From positions 55,156 through 119,155 of the forward strand of contig JAXMAR010000019.1 in assembly GCA_046350295.1 (NCBI GenBank): a DNA stretch of 64,000 nucleotides, written 5' to 3'. Positions 24,474-32,729 of this stretch are shown one piece after another. A model generated the notes under the pieces. The model did not search any database, was not told the origin of the DNA, and saw nothing but the letters and a program-made list of their open reading frames with translations. The DNA comes from JAXMAR01 sp046350295. Its GTDB lineage: Bacteria; Planctomycetota; Planctomycetia; Gemmatales; Gemmataceae. A program made the translations under genes and the position numbers. Within the stretch, counting starts at the first letter, position 1. The number at the start of each line of letters is the position of its first letter.

Positions 24474-25535
24474 GGGCGCTGCCCGAGCGTTAGGCCTAAT
24501 CAGGGTCGTCAACTCTCCCGCCGCTCGCAGTTTCGCGGCGTTCTCCACGCTGGTGACGTATCCGACTCCGTCCACCAGAACGTACTCAACCCGCGCCATG
24601 TCCGCGAGCAGGCCAAAGGCGGTAGATTTCCTGACGGGGTTGATAAACGTCGCCGTTATCTTCGTCTTCAAGCGAGTCTTCACCCTCGCGTCGAGAACAA
24701 CATCCCCCATCTTGAGGTCGTCAAGAATCTGGCCGAGTTCCTTCTCCCGGAAGGTCTTGCCTTCGACGGTTCCCTCGCCGCGTCGTTCGTCTCCACGCGG
24801 GCCCGTTGGCGCCCTCTTCAGTCGCCCTGCATTCTTAGGAGTCGTAACGTAAAGGACATTGCCGAATGTAAGCACTTTTAGATCCGCCTGGTCCGCGAGC
24901 AGCAGCGCGGCCGTGCGCGGCCGGACCCAATGCAGATCGGCGCTTACACGAGCGCGCCGCTTGTCTCCCGTACGCGGGTCAAGAAGGATCGTAACACCGC
25001 TCGACTCGGCAAGCTCGTCGAGTGCTTCCGCAAGCGGCCGTCTATTCACGTTGATGGTCGCGATCGGCTCATCGAGGATGCTTAGAACACGTTTACAGGT
25101 GGTGAGAAGGATTTGTCCGCGCCGGACCCAGTACGTGGCGTTTCTCGTGGGAACATTGTCGAGGGCCATGCGCAGAGCCGTGGCAAGAGCCATGCGTCGC
25201 GGAAAGGCAGGGAAGCGAACGGACACGTCCTTGATGGGCGGCGCCTCCGGGTCTTCCTCCGAAAAAGCTCCCTGATCGACGACCCACTCGACAACCAGCT
25301 TTCGGTCGAGGAGGAACTTCTGGAAATGCGTCAACACTGTTCCCAAGGGTTGTTCGTCCGCCATGTCCGGCAACACGATAGCTTCGCACATGGCTCTGTT
25401 AATCTCGACCGCTCGCGCCCCCTTACTGCCTCCGATTCGTCCGCCGATTCTTTCCTCGCGGACTTCAGCGGTCTGCGCATGAAGAGTCGGCGCGATCACG
25501 AACATGGCGATCCACGTGAGCAGAAGGTCCCTCAT
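24468..25535 (-). CDS. exported protein with STN/secretin-N0-like repeats
   Basis: 355 residues with a signal peptide (MRDLLLTWIAMFVIAPTLHAQ). Two or three copies of a beta-alpha-beta unit seen in STN/secretin short N-terminal domains: VRFPAFPRRMALATALRMALDNV followed by TYWVRRGQILLTT; ATINVNRRPLAEALDELAESSGVTI; KITATFINPVRKSTAFGLLADMARVEYVLVDGVGYVTS. Such proteins are common in planctomycetes without a secretin barrel; this one also lacks a barrel. Periplasmic binding or assembly role is inferred. It lies tail-to-tail with the xisI-like gene, overlapping its out-of-frame end. Confidence 0.7.
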   Translation of the reverse strand: MRDLLLTWIAMFVIAPTLHAQTAEVREERIGGRIGGSKGARAVEINRAMCEAIVLPDMADEQPLGTVLTHFQKFLLDRKLVVEWVVDQGAFSEEDPEAPPIKDVSVRFPAFPRRMALATALRMALDNVPTRNATYWVRRGQILLTTCKRVLSILDEPIATINVNRRPLAEALDELAESSGVTILLDPRTGDKRRARVSADLHWVRPRTAALLLADQADLKVLTFGNVLYVTTPKNAGRLKRAPTGPRGDERRGEGTVEGKTFREKELGQILDDLKMGDVVLDARVKTRLKTKITATFINPVRKSTAFGLLADMARVEYVLVDGVGYVTSVENAAKLRAAGELTTLIRPNARAAPL

Positions 25536-25581
25536 GGGAATGCTCCTCGATGGCGCCGTTTGAAAATCGGCGCCACGCCAG

Positions 25582-27906
25582 TCAGGGTCTCAACCCCACC
25601 GCATGCGGCCGCAACTCGCGGTTGCCCGCTTCATCCTCCGCGAACGCTTCCACCACCGCGGCCACCGGGATCTCCGCCTCCCATTGCTCGTAGTTCGCCT
25701 CGATCGGCCGGGCGGCGACACCGTTGACCGTCACGCGCCGCACCTTGCCATTGTCGGCTGTCGTGCCGCGAATCACCATCGACGTTCCCTTGAAGGCGAT
25801 GTGCGTGATGACGGTTGTCGGCGGCAAATCGTCGACCGGATCGAGCAGTTTCGGGAACTCGACATCGCTCACTTCCGCCAAGCGAGACTCGTCGCCCGTC
25901 ACCAGCGGCTCGGAACGGTATTTGAGGCCGTCCGTCTTGAACTCGCTCGAGCGGGTGCTGACGATGCGGGCGTGTTTGCCGGGGCCGAACCAGTCGTGGA
26001 AGTAGATGGGGACGCCCTTCTCCGTCTTCGGCGTGGGGCGCGGGCCGCCGCCGAGATTGACGAGGGCGCGCTTCTTGTCTCCTGTCCAGTTCTCCGTCTT
26101 CACGTTTCGGAAGTGCGACACCGCCGTGCCCGTCGGGTTGTCATCGCTGATCTGGATGAGGGGCATGTAGCCACCGGAACGTAGATTCGCGAAGGTAAGG
26201 CCGTCGACGGCGAGCGGGCCGTATTGCACGCTCAAATCGTCGTGGCCGCGGTTGAACGGTTCGGTGTTCGAGTAGCTGATCTTGAGGTTCTTGAACACGT
26301 AGTGATCGTAGTTGGGATGGTAGACGCCGTAGTCGGCCTTGTGCAGCGTCATGTTCTCGATGAGGACGAACGGCGACTGCGGGCGGAAGCCGTAGTGGAC
26401 GTTCCAGATCTTCATGTTACGGATGATGAACGGATGCCGGGCGTCCGGGCCGACGCGGTTGACGCCTTCGCCGAGGTTGAAGCCGTAGCGGCCGTCGCAG
26501 TGGCACTCGTTGTCGTCGAAGCGGACGAAGGGGAGGGTGCGGATGTCGACGACTTTCTTGGAGCCGTCCGGCTGGCGGACGGGCAGCGTCATCTTCATGG
26601 CGCTCGATTGCGTCGCCTCGAAGCGGAAGCCGTAGCGGTCGTTCTCCACGGCGACGTTGCGCGTGAAGGTGTTCAGGCTGTTGGCCCACCAGAAGCCGGC
26701 GCCTTCGTTGGCGTCAAAGGGGAGCGCTTGCTTCGGCAGGCGCTTGCCTTCGAACGCCTGGACGGCGAGGTTGCGGTCGAAGACGTTGAAGACCTCGGTG
26801 CCATCTTCGAGGTAGTAACCGTGGCCGACGCTCTGGTAGCCGACGCAATCGCGGACGACGAGATAGTCCGTGCCGTGGACGGTGAGCCAGCGGTTGTGGC
26901 TGTCCCAGATCGAGGCGCCGACGACGTAGCTGCCGCGCATCGTGTCGCCGCACAGGTGGAAATGCAGGGCGTAGCGGCCCAGAACGTTCTCCTTGCCGAG
27001 ATGGCGGAACTCGGCGTAGCTGATGGACCCCTTCGAGTTGCGGTGATACATCGTATGGCCGCGTTTGCCGTTGGCCTTGTCGGCGGATTCGACGACGACG
27101 TTGCGGCTCAGATTGGCGACCTCGGCGCGGAAATCCCCTTCGCCGAGGTGCTCGTTGACGAGGGCCTTGGCGAGCGTGATCGTCTTGCCGTCGATCGCCT
27201 TGATGGTCGCCTCCTCGGTGTAGACGTCCTGATCGCCGCCGGGCCGACGCGTGCCGCCGGTGTCGTGCGTGCCGGTGCTGGCGGTGACGATGATGTGGTC
27301 GCCGGCCTTCCAGCCCGTGACCGGCTCGGCAAGCGTGATCGTGGTCGCGCCGGGCTTGGCGGTGGCGCCGAGGCGCAGCCAGGTCCGGCTCATGGGGGCG
27401 CCGTGGAAGTCCATGCGGCCGCCACAGCAGACGATCGCCGGGCAGGATTCCTTGTTCATGCCGTCAACGAGATGCAGACGGACGAGCGCGGTCTTGTCCG
27501 CCTGGATCGGCCGCTCCGGCGTGCCGACGAGAAGAGCCGGGCGCTTCATGCCGGCGGGCATGTCTTCCAGGTGGCCGTCGCACTCGAAGCCCTCCTCGCT
27601 GTATTCCTTGCCCGGCTGAATACGGATCAGACCGACGTTGAGACGGGTGTTCTTGTCCGTCGCGAAGGTCAGCGTGCCCGCGACGCTGATGCCGCGGATC
27701 ACCTCGTCGGAGGCGACATCGTAGGTGACGGTATGGCCGGGGCGGATGTCGACCCTGGCGCCGGCGCCGGGGACCTTGCCGCTTTCCCAGGTCTTGGCGT
27801 CGGACCAGGGGCCGGAGCGGGCCGAGCGGATGACGGCGTCGCCGGCGAAGGCGGACGAGGCGGCGGCGACGAGAACGCCGAGCGACAAGGCGAGAGTGCG
27901 GATCAT
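25582..27906 (-). CDS. G8 domain/parallel beta-helix secreted protein
   Basis: 774 residues from the ATG at 27906, chosen for its signal peptide (MIRTLALSLGVLVAAASSAFAG). Residues ~22-140 are a G8 domain (RSGPWSDAKTWESGKVPGAG, VDIRPGHTVTYDV, IRGISVAGTLTF). A parallel beta-helix follows to about 650 with Asn/His-rich turns (YALHFHLCGDTMRGSYVVGAS, WLTVHGTDYLVVRDCVGYQSVGHGYY). A C-terminal Ig-like beta unit (VTVNGVAARPIEANYEQWEAEIPV) ends in GNRELRPHAVGLRP. This is the architecture of the CEMIP/TMEM2/PKHD1L1 group, some of which cut hyaluronan. Extracellular polysaccharide binding or cleavage is plausible but unproven. Confidence 0.85.
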   Translation of the reverse strand: MIRTLALSLGVLVAAASSAFAGDAVIRSARSGPWSDAKTWESGKVPGAGARVDIRPGHTVTYDVASDEVIRGISVAGTLTFATDKNTRLNVGLIRIQPGKEYSEEGFECDGHLEDMPAGMKRPALLVGTPERPIQADKTALVRLHLVDGMNKESCPAIVCCGGRMDFHGAPMSRTWLRLGATAKPGATTITLAEPVTGWKAGDHIIVTASTGTHDTGGTRRPGGDQDVYTEEATIKAIDGKTITLAKALVNEHLGEGDFRAEVANLSRNVVVESADKANGKRGHTMYHRNSKGSISYAEFRHLGKENVLGRYALHFHLCGDTMRGSYVVGASIWDSHNRWLTVHGTDYLVVRDCVGYQSVGHGYYLEDGTEVFNVFDRNLAVQAFEGKRLPKQALPFDANEGAGFWWANSLNTFTRNVAVENDRYGFRFEATQSSAMKMTLPVRQPDGSKKVVDIRTLPFVRFDDNECHCDGRYGFNLGEGVNRVGPDARHPFIIRNMKIWNVHYGFRPQSPFVLIENMTLHKADYGVYHPNYDHYVFKNLKISYSNTEPFNRGHDDLSVQYGPLAVDGLTFANLRSGGYMPLIQISDDNPTGTAVSHFRNVKTENWTGDKKRALVNLGGGPRPTPKTEKGVPIYFHDWFGPGKHARIVSTRSSEFKTDGLKYRSEPLVTGDESRLAEVSDVEFPKLLDPVDDLPPTTVITHIAFKGTSMVIRGTTADNGKVRRVTVNGVAARPIEANYEQWEAEIPVAAVVEAFAEDEAGNRELRPHAVGLRP

Positions 27907-28106
27907 GAAAACCCCCCGAAAAGGAAGGAGGCGGCCAGAAGACCGCAAGGCAGGCGTCGATGGATGGCAGGGATTAGTATCGCATCTGCGCCGGGGACTG
28001 GGAAGCGGGAAGTGCGGATTTGCGTCATTTTCTCCTGGTGGCCACGGGCCAGGCGGTTCGGTACCTTCTCCTTCACGTCACGCCACCATGCTCCGGAGTC
28101 CTCACC

Positions 28107-28790
28107 ATGCGATTCGCCGTTCTCGCCGCCTCTTTTCTGGTCGTCCCCGCGTTCGTCGGCGCCGACCCCGTTTCTCTCAAAAAGGGCGAGCGCATCGTCT
28201 TCCTCGGCGACTCGATCACCCAGGCCGGCGCCGGCAAGAACGGCTACGTCACGCTGATCCGCCAGGCGCTGACCGAGAAGCACAAGGACCTCGGCATCGA
28301 AGTGATCGGCGCCGGCATCAGCGGCAACAAGGTCCCCGATCTGCAAAAGCGGCTGGAGCGCGACGTGCTCAAGAAGAAGCCGACGCTCGTCGTCATCTAC
28401 ATCGGCATCAACGACGTCTGGCACGGCGAGAAGGACCCGAGCCGCGGCACACTGCCGGAGAAGTTCGAAGCCGGACTCAAGGACATCATCGGCAAGATCA
28501 ACGATGCCGGCGCCCGCGTCGTCCTCTGCACCCCGAGCGTGATCGGCGAGAAGACCGACGGGTCCAACAGCCTCGACAAGAAGCTCGACGAGTATTCGGA
28601 TATCAGCCGCCGCGTGGCGAAGGAGACCAAGAGCGAGATGTGCGACCTGCGCAAGGCGTTCGTCGAGCGGCTGAAGAAGATCAACAGCGAGAACAAGGCG
28701 AGCGGTGTCTTGACGAGCGACCGCGTGCACCTGAACGAGGCGGGGAATCGCTTCGTGGCCGAGGTGATGCTGAAGTGCCTGGGGGAATAG
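28107..28790 (+). CDS. SGNH/GDSL-family secreted hydrolase
   Basis: 227 residues from the ATG at 28107, with signal peptide MRFAVLAASFLVVPAFVGAD. All four SGNH blocks are present: IVFLGDSITQAG (Ser nucleophile), GAGISGNKVPD, VIYIGINDVWHG (Asn), and the C-terminal DRVHLNEAG with Asp and His. Esterase or acetyl-esterase acting outside the inner membrane, probably on plant or algal polysaccharide decorations as in related planctomycetes. Divergent from the G8-protein gene with a 200-base shared upstream region. Confidence 0.88.
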   Translation: MRFAVLAASFLVVPAFVGADPVSLKKGERIVFLGDSITQAGAGKNGYVTLIRQALTEKHKDLGIEVIGAGISGNKVPDLQKRLERDVLKKKPTLVVIYIGINDVWHGEKDPSRGTLPEKFEAGLKDIIGKINDAGARVVLCTPSVIGEKTDGSNSLDKKLDEYSDISRRVAKETKSEMCDLRKAFVERLKKINSENKASGVLTSDRVHLNEAGNRFVAEVMLKCLGE

Positions 28791-28830
28791 TCGCCGACCA
28801 CGCGACCTTGTCAAGTCAGTCGCTGACGCT

Positions 28831-28944
28831 TCATTCGCGCGCCATCGAGACGCAGACGATCTCCTGGGCGAAGCCAGCGATGAAGAGGCCGGCGCTGAGG
28901 ATGATGAAGAACCAGGCTTGGGTGCGGAGGTGGCGGGGGTTCAT
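28831..28944 (-). CDS. 37-residue single-span membrane peptide
   Basis: ATG at 28944 to TGA at 28831, with one hydrophobic helix (AWFFIILSAGLFIAGFA). Its last nine residues, IVCVSMARE, repeat the end of the PQQ-propeller protein at 36012 (IVCVSMAQE); 28839-28864 is base-for-base identical to 36020-36045. So it is either a small gene made by fusing a membrane leader to a copied gene end, or a remnant. No clear ribosome site. Confidence 0.4.
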   Translation of the reverse strand: MNPRHLRTQAWFFIILSAGLFIAGFAQEIVCVSMARE

Positions 28945-28990
28945 GGCGCCTTAAGGCATTGAGCTGCCGGCGTGTGAAGCTGCTGAAAAC

Positions 28991-29413
28991 TCAGGACTGT
29001 GTCTTCTGGGTCTTTTCCTTCATCTCCCGGATCCAGGCGTCAATTGTTGGGTTACCGGTTGGCAGAACCACCCCAAGGTCGTACCTGTTGGCGCCGGAGC
29101 GTAGGTCAGCCAAGTCGCCCTCTACCTCAAACCTTTGGACAGTCCAGAACTCATCAAAGTCATCGAGCGAGAGCCTCGATCCAGGAGGAAGGTGAGCCAG
29201 AACGTCGTATGACCGAAGGAGCCAGAGGAAGTACAAGACCTTGAACTTGGCGAGCCGTTCATGCGGGAGGTCATCCATCGAGGATGAACTCTCCTTCGCC
29301 GTCCACGCGAAAGGCCCCCGGAGGCACTCCAATAGGTCCGGGTCCGAGTCCTTCAACCACTGGACCAACCGGTTCTTCGCCTCGACGATGTAGACCGTCG
29401 TAGTATGAACCAT
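28991..29413 (-). CDS. hypothetical protein
   Basis: 140 residues from the ATG at 29413 (MVHTTTVYIVEAKNRLVQWL); an upstream start at 29455 is possible. Helical segments ERLAKFKVLYFLWLLRSYDVLAHL and SLDDFDEFWTVQRFEVEGDLADL are visible, with a polar Lys-rich end. I do not recognise the family. It lies downstream of the giant toxin-like gene with another small gene between, an arrangement often seen for immunity genes. Confidence 0.5.
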   Translation of the reverse strand: MVHTTTVYIVEAKNRLVQWLKDSDPDLLECLRGPFAWTAKESSSSMDDLPHERLAKFKVLYFLWLLRSYDVLAHLPPGSRLSLDDFDEFWTVQRFEVEGDLADLRSGANRYDLGVVLPTGNPTIDAWIREMKEKTQKTQS

Positions 29414-29481
29414 ACGCTGTCTCCTCGTTGCTCCAGCCCGCACCGTTGGTGGCACGGGCGCAGCCGTTGATTACTGACGGG

Positions 29482-29555
29482 GGAAAAGGGGGACATTCTG
29501 GATTTCGAGAGTGACAGTCTAACGCGCGACAATTCAGAATGTCCCCTTTTTCTCC
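29482..29555. repeat. inverted repeat with GGGGACATTCTG ends (MITE-like)
   Basis: Arms 29482-29500 (ending GGGGACATTCTG) and 29535-29555 (starting CAGAATGTCCCC) are complementary over ~18 bases around a 34-base centre. Ends of this kind mark small non-autonomous elements in many genomes. It appears to interrupt the reading frame of the short gene fragment at 29556-29673. Confidence 0.65.
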
Positions 29556-29673
29556 TCTCATCGCTTTCAGCTGGTTTAGGTCCAGGTATCTGGCATCAAC
29601 AACTGGGCCGATGTCGAGGCCGGTGTTTTCGACGTAGGCCGAAGCCTTTTTTGATCGCTTCCTCTCTTGTCAT
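29556..29673 (-). pseudogene. fragment of a small hypothetical gene cut by an inverted repeat
   Basis: From ATG 29673 the minus strand reads MTREEAIKK. With one A removed from an A6 run it continues ASAYVENTGLDIGPVVDARYLDLNQLKAM, a natural-looking sequence. It then runs into the inverted-repeat element at 29555. No ribosome site is obvious. Low-confidence remnant. Confidence 0.35.
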
Positions 29674-29706
29674 GGCACGTTCCGTTACGGGAAGCGGGAC
29701 GAACCT

Positions 29707-30240
29707 TTAGCCTTGCGGGAAAAATGACATCGCACGCAGCGCGTTCTCCCGCAGAAGCTGGTTCTCCGAGCGCGACAATTCCTCCACGAACAAGAGAAGT
29801 GGCTTCGCCGGTGGATCCTTCAGGCTGTTGACGTCCTTTTCCTCTGCGCGAACCTTCATTTTGCGGAAGAATACGGGTAGCAGGGCGACTGCCTTCGCCT
29901 GTAAGGTAGGCGGGACACCGCGCAAGAAGTCGACGACTCTAAGAACATCGTGCTTTGAGCCGATTACTAGATAGGCGCCAAGCAGGCCGCTCAAGCCCGG
30001 GAACTCATCAACTTCGTATGACATGTCGCCCGAACCGGGAAGCGACCTCCTCTTCGGCGGCTCCAAGCTCGCTGGAGACACGACCTTGGTCAGCACCCTC
30101 TCAATGTGTGGCAATGCCGCAACGGACTGTCCCTGAAGCTCTTGTGCTGCGAGGTTTGTCTGTAGACATGTCCGGTCGGGGTGCAAACGACGAAAGTACA
30201 GCGCATCGAAAACAAGCTCTTCCAGGTCGTCTGAAATCAT
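29707..30240 (-). CDS. hypothetical protein, candidate immunity protein
   Basis: 177 residues from the ATG at 30240, preceded by AAAGGAAG. All-helical and Leu-rich (LEELVFDALYFRRL, LSGLLGAYLVIGSKHDVLRVVDFLRG, QAKAVALLPVFFRKMKV, PLLLFVEELSRSENQLLRENALRAMSFF), somewhat like HEAT-type helical repeats. It starts 11 bases after the stop of the giant toxin-like gene, the classical place for an immunity gene. That role is inferred from position. Confidence 0.55.
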   Translation of the reverse strand: MISDDLEELVFDALYFRRLHPDRTCLQTNLAAQELQGQSVAALPHIERVLTKVVSPASLEPPKRRSLPGSGDMSYEVDEFPGLSGLLGAYLVIGSKHDVLRVVDFLRGVPPTLQAKAVALLPVFFRKMKVRAEEKDVNSLKDPPAKPLLLFVEELSRSENQLLRENALRAMSFFPQG

Positions 30241-30251
30241 GGCACTTCCTT

Positions 30252-32729
30252 TCACGGTCGTCGTGGGTCGAAGATGCGGAATCCGGACCGCCGCATCCGA
30301 CGCACGACCTGCAACTCGATCAGCGCCTCCTCGGTATCGGTGAGGGCGCGCCCAATCCACCCTCGTGATTGCAACTGATGGAAATGTTGAAGTTCCTCCA
30401 TCAACAAGCCTTCAGCCCAGTGGGGATAGTTGATCAAAAGATCGTTACTCAACCGAATATCGCCCGTTACCGTGTCGAGGAACCCGTTTCGGCCTCCAGG
30501 CACGTTATCAACCCATCGAATCGTTGCGCCAGGCGGGGCATACTGATTATAGTATGCTTCCAAAGCTCGCCTCACACGAGCGGCCTGCGCTGCATTCGCG
30601 ACTTCATACTCGTTGTGCCCGAATAGCCTTGTCGGGGCAAGGCCAGCGGCGTTGGCGGCTCGTTCAATCTGATCGTGTATCGCGGCCAGGTCGCCGGTAA
30701 CGCTGCGGACGGCGGCCCTTGTGGCTCGTGCCTGCCCGAGGAGCCGAGCACGTGCTGACGACGCCAAACCGGCGGCGTTGAGCCTGGCTTCGGCAGACGC
30801 CAAGTCGCGTCCCGCGGTGGCGAGTCGGGTTTCGGCGGCGATCAGCTGCGCCTCAAGCTCGGGTCCGCCGATGGCGCGGAGTTCCATGACCGCTTGCATC
30901 GCCTGATCGCGCTGCGCGACAAGCGCTGCACGCATGGTTGGGTCGCCTGCGAACTCATCCAGCGTCTTCTCCAGGGCTTCCCAACGCTGGGTCGCGGCGA
31001 CGAGCCGGTACTGGAAGGACGGCAGATAGCGATTGGCGGCGTAGCCGCCTGCCACGCCGAAGCTCAACCCCGCGATCAAGCGGAGCGTGCCTTTGATTTC
31101 GTCTGGAAGGGGCATCATGTCCACCGCCGTCATGGCGACCGCAGCGGGCAACATTCCGCCCACCACGGTCACGAAGGCGGCGCGTGCCCCGCTGATCACC
31201 TGCCGGCCCATCGACGGCAGCAGGACGGCCCTTGGGCCCGCGCCGGCAAACGGGTAGACGGTCAAGGCCGTAAAGGCGCCGTCGATGAGGATGTTCCCCA
31301 AGTCATAGCTGATGTTGCTCGGGTTGAGCTGCCTGCGTGTGAAGCCGTTGGAAATCACATCCTGGATCGCGGCCAGGTTGGACAGTTCGTCGACGCGAGT
31401 GAAATCGCCTGTGAAGGCGCCCTGGACCAAGCCCTTGACGCGCTGGAAGCTCCGGTAGGCGGGGCCGGCGAACTCGCCGAGAGTGAGAATCGTGCGGTCG
31501 AGCCAAGTCCACCAATAAACGGGCTGATATTGTCCCACCCTTTTGTAATTCTCGATGAAGAACCTCTGGAAGGCGGGGAGCATCTCGCGATCCAGAAGGT
31601 TTCTGAGCGGGTCAGGCAAGCGATAATATTGGGCCGACTTCGCTTCCCCGGGATAGAGCCGGATCCACCCCGCCGCCAGGCCGTAATCCACCCTGTGCTC
31701 CGCCATCTGCGCGGTGAGGCGGCCGCGGATGTAAGCAGCCATGTCGCGGGCGGTCTGCGACAGTTCGAGGTTGCCGGCGTTGGCGAGGTCGTGGCCCGCA
31801 TTCGATAGGGAGACGAGCAGCGCGTCGCGGTCGTCGGGGCTGAGATAATCCGCGAATTCCGCCTTGTAGACGTCGCACAGGTCCGCCCACCCTTGCAGAT
31901 AAGGGTAGGCCATGTTCACCTGATTGTAGCGGTCCGCCCAATAGTATTCGTCCCCGGTCCTGCCGGTGGCGCCGCGCAGATAGTCTTGGTACAAGAACTC
32001 GACGATGCGCGAGTTGAGGAAGGGCTTATCGGCTGCAGTGCGGCGCGGGCGGAAGTCGGCAAGAACGCTGTCTTGCCACATTTCAGCGCTCGTGATTCGG
32101 GTGCGGAGATCGCCCCCGCCCTCCACGCACTGCTGGGCCGTCTCCAGGAGAAGATGCCGGGCGGCGTAGTACTCCTCGACCGTCGGCAGCGCGTCGATCT
32201 CGGCATTGCGTTGCCGCGCGTAGCTCTCAACGGTCTCTCCGTCCGGCGGGGCGCCCGCGTACTTGGCGCCGATGGCGTTCAACTCGCGGGCGCGGAACGT
32301 TTGGTAATCGGTGTCGGCAAGGAAGGCGATGCGCTGCGCAAGGCTACCCTGGTTGACTTCGCTAAGCGAGGTCTGGTAGTTGGCCAGGTTGTCTTGCCGC
32401 GTGCTAAGGAATGAGTCAATGCCGGCGAGCGCCTGCTCCAAGCCAAAGGCGTTGTCGGCGTTCAGGCCGTAATCCGAGCTGGCGCCGTGATAGATCTCGG
32501 AGTAGAGTTGTTGCGAGAGCAGCATCTTCGCCATCGCGTCGGCCTGGCTTTGCGGCGGCGCGGGAGATGATGAGAGCTGGTAGGTCAGCTTTGCCATCTC
32601 GCCGATCAGGCCGATTTTGAGCGTGAGCAGCCTGCGCTGTGTCCACGTCATCGTGTCGGGGTTAAAGCCGGGCGTAGCCGTCCTCAAGTTTCCGATCCAC
32701 CAGCCCATGTAATCGGGCGCCGCGTACAC
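30252..32729 (-). CDS. giant surface protein, C-terminal part with toxin-like end
   Basis: 825 codons open from a GTG at 32729, but this is really the continuation of the gene at 32684-35576: in the same frame the upstream bases read WKAAVLPKLVYAAPDYMGWW, so the part is cut off by a frameshift. It has a long helical body, one hydrophobic glycine-rich stretch (GARAAFVTVVGGMLPAAVAMTAV, then LIAGLSFGVAGGYAAN), a coiled coil about 590-700 (AAETRLATAGRDLASAEARL), and a compact end with EELQHFHQLQSRG, whose Glu and two His could be a metallopeptidase-like site. Helical body, hydrophobic patch and short enzymatic end, followed by two small genes, is the organisation of a polymorphic toxin. Function inferred. 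Confidence 0.65.
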   Translation of the reverse strand: MYAAPDYMGWWIGNLRTATPGFNPDTMTWTQRRLLTLKIGLIGEMAKLTYQLSSSPAPPQSQADAMAKMLLSQQLYSEIYHGASSDYGLNADNAFGLEQALAGIDSFLSTRQDNLANYQTSLSEVNQGSLAQRIAFLADTDYQTFRARELNAIGAKYAGAPPDGETVESYARQRNAEIDALPTVEEYYAARHLLLETAQQCVEGGGDLRTRITSAEMWQDSVLADFRPRRTAADKPFLNSRIVEFLYQDYLRGATGRTGDEYYWADRYNQVNMAYPYLQGWADLCDVYKAEFADYLSPDDRDALLVSLSNAGHDLANAGNLELSQTARDMAAYIRGRLTAQMAEHRVDYGLAAGWIRLYPGEAKSAQYYRLPDPLRNLLDREMLPAFQRFFIENYKRVGQYQPVYWWTWLDRTILTLGEFAGPAYRSFQRVKGLVQGAFTGDFTRVDELSNLAAIQDVISNGFTRRQLNPSNISYDLGNILIDGAFTALTVYPFAGAGPRAVLLPSMGRQVISGARAAFVTVVGGMLPAAVAMTAVDMMPLPDEIKGTLRLIAGLSFGVAGGYAANRYLPSFQYRLVAATQRWEALEKTLDEFAGDPTMRAALVAQRDQAMQAVMELRAIGGPELEAQLIAAETRLATAGRDLASAEARLNAAGLASSARARLLGQARATRAAVRSVTGDLAAIHDQIERAANAAGLAPTRLFGHNEYEVANAAQAARVRRALEAYYNQYAPPGATIRWVDNVPGGRNGFLDTVTGDIRLSNDLLINYPHWAEGLLMEELQHFHQLQSRGWIGRALTDTEEALIELQVVRRMRRSGFRIFDPRRP

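Noticed and set aside
26224..28257. Long plus-strand open frame opposite the G8-protein gene
   Set aside because: It is the shadow of a GC-rich gene: Val/Ala/Asp/Gly-rich with no domain, while the minus strand has a signal peptide and conserved domains.
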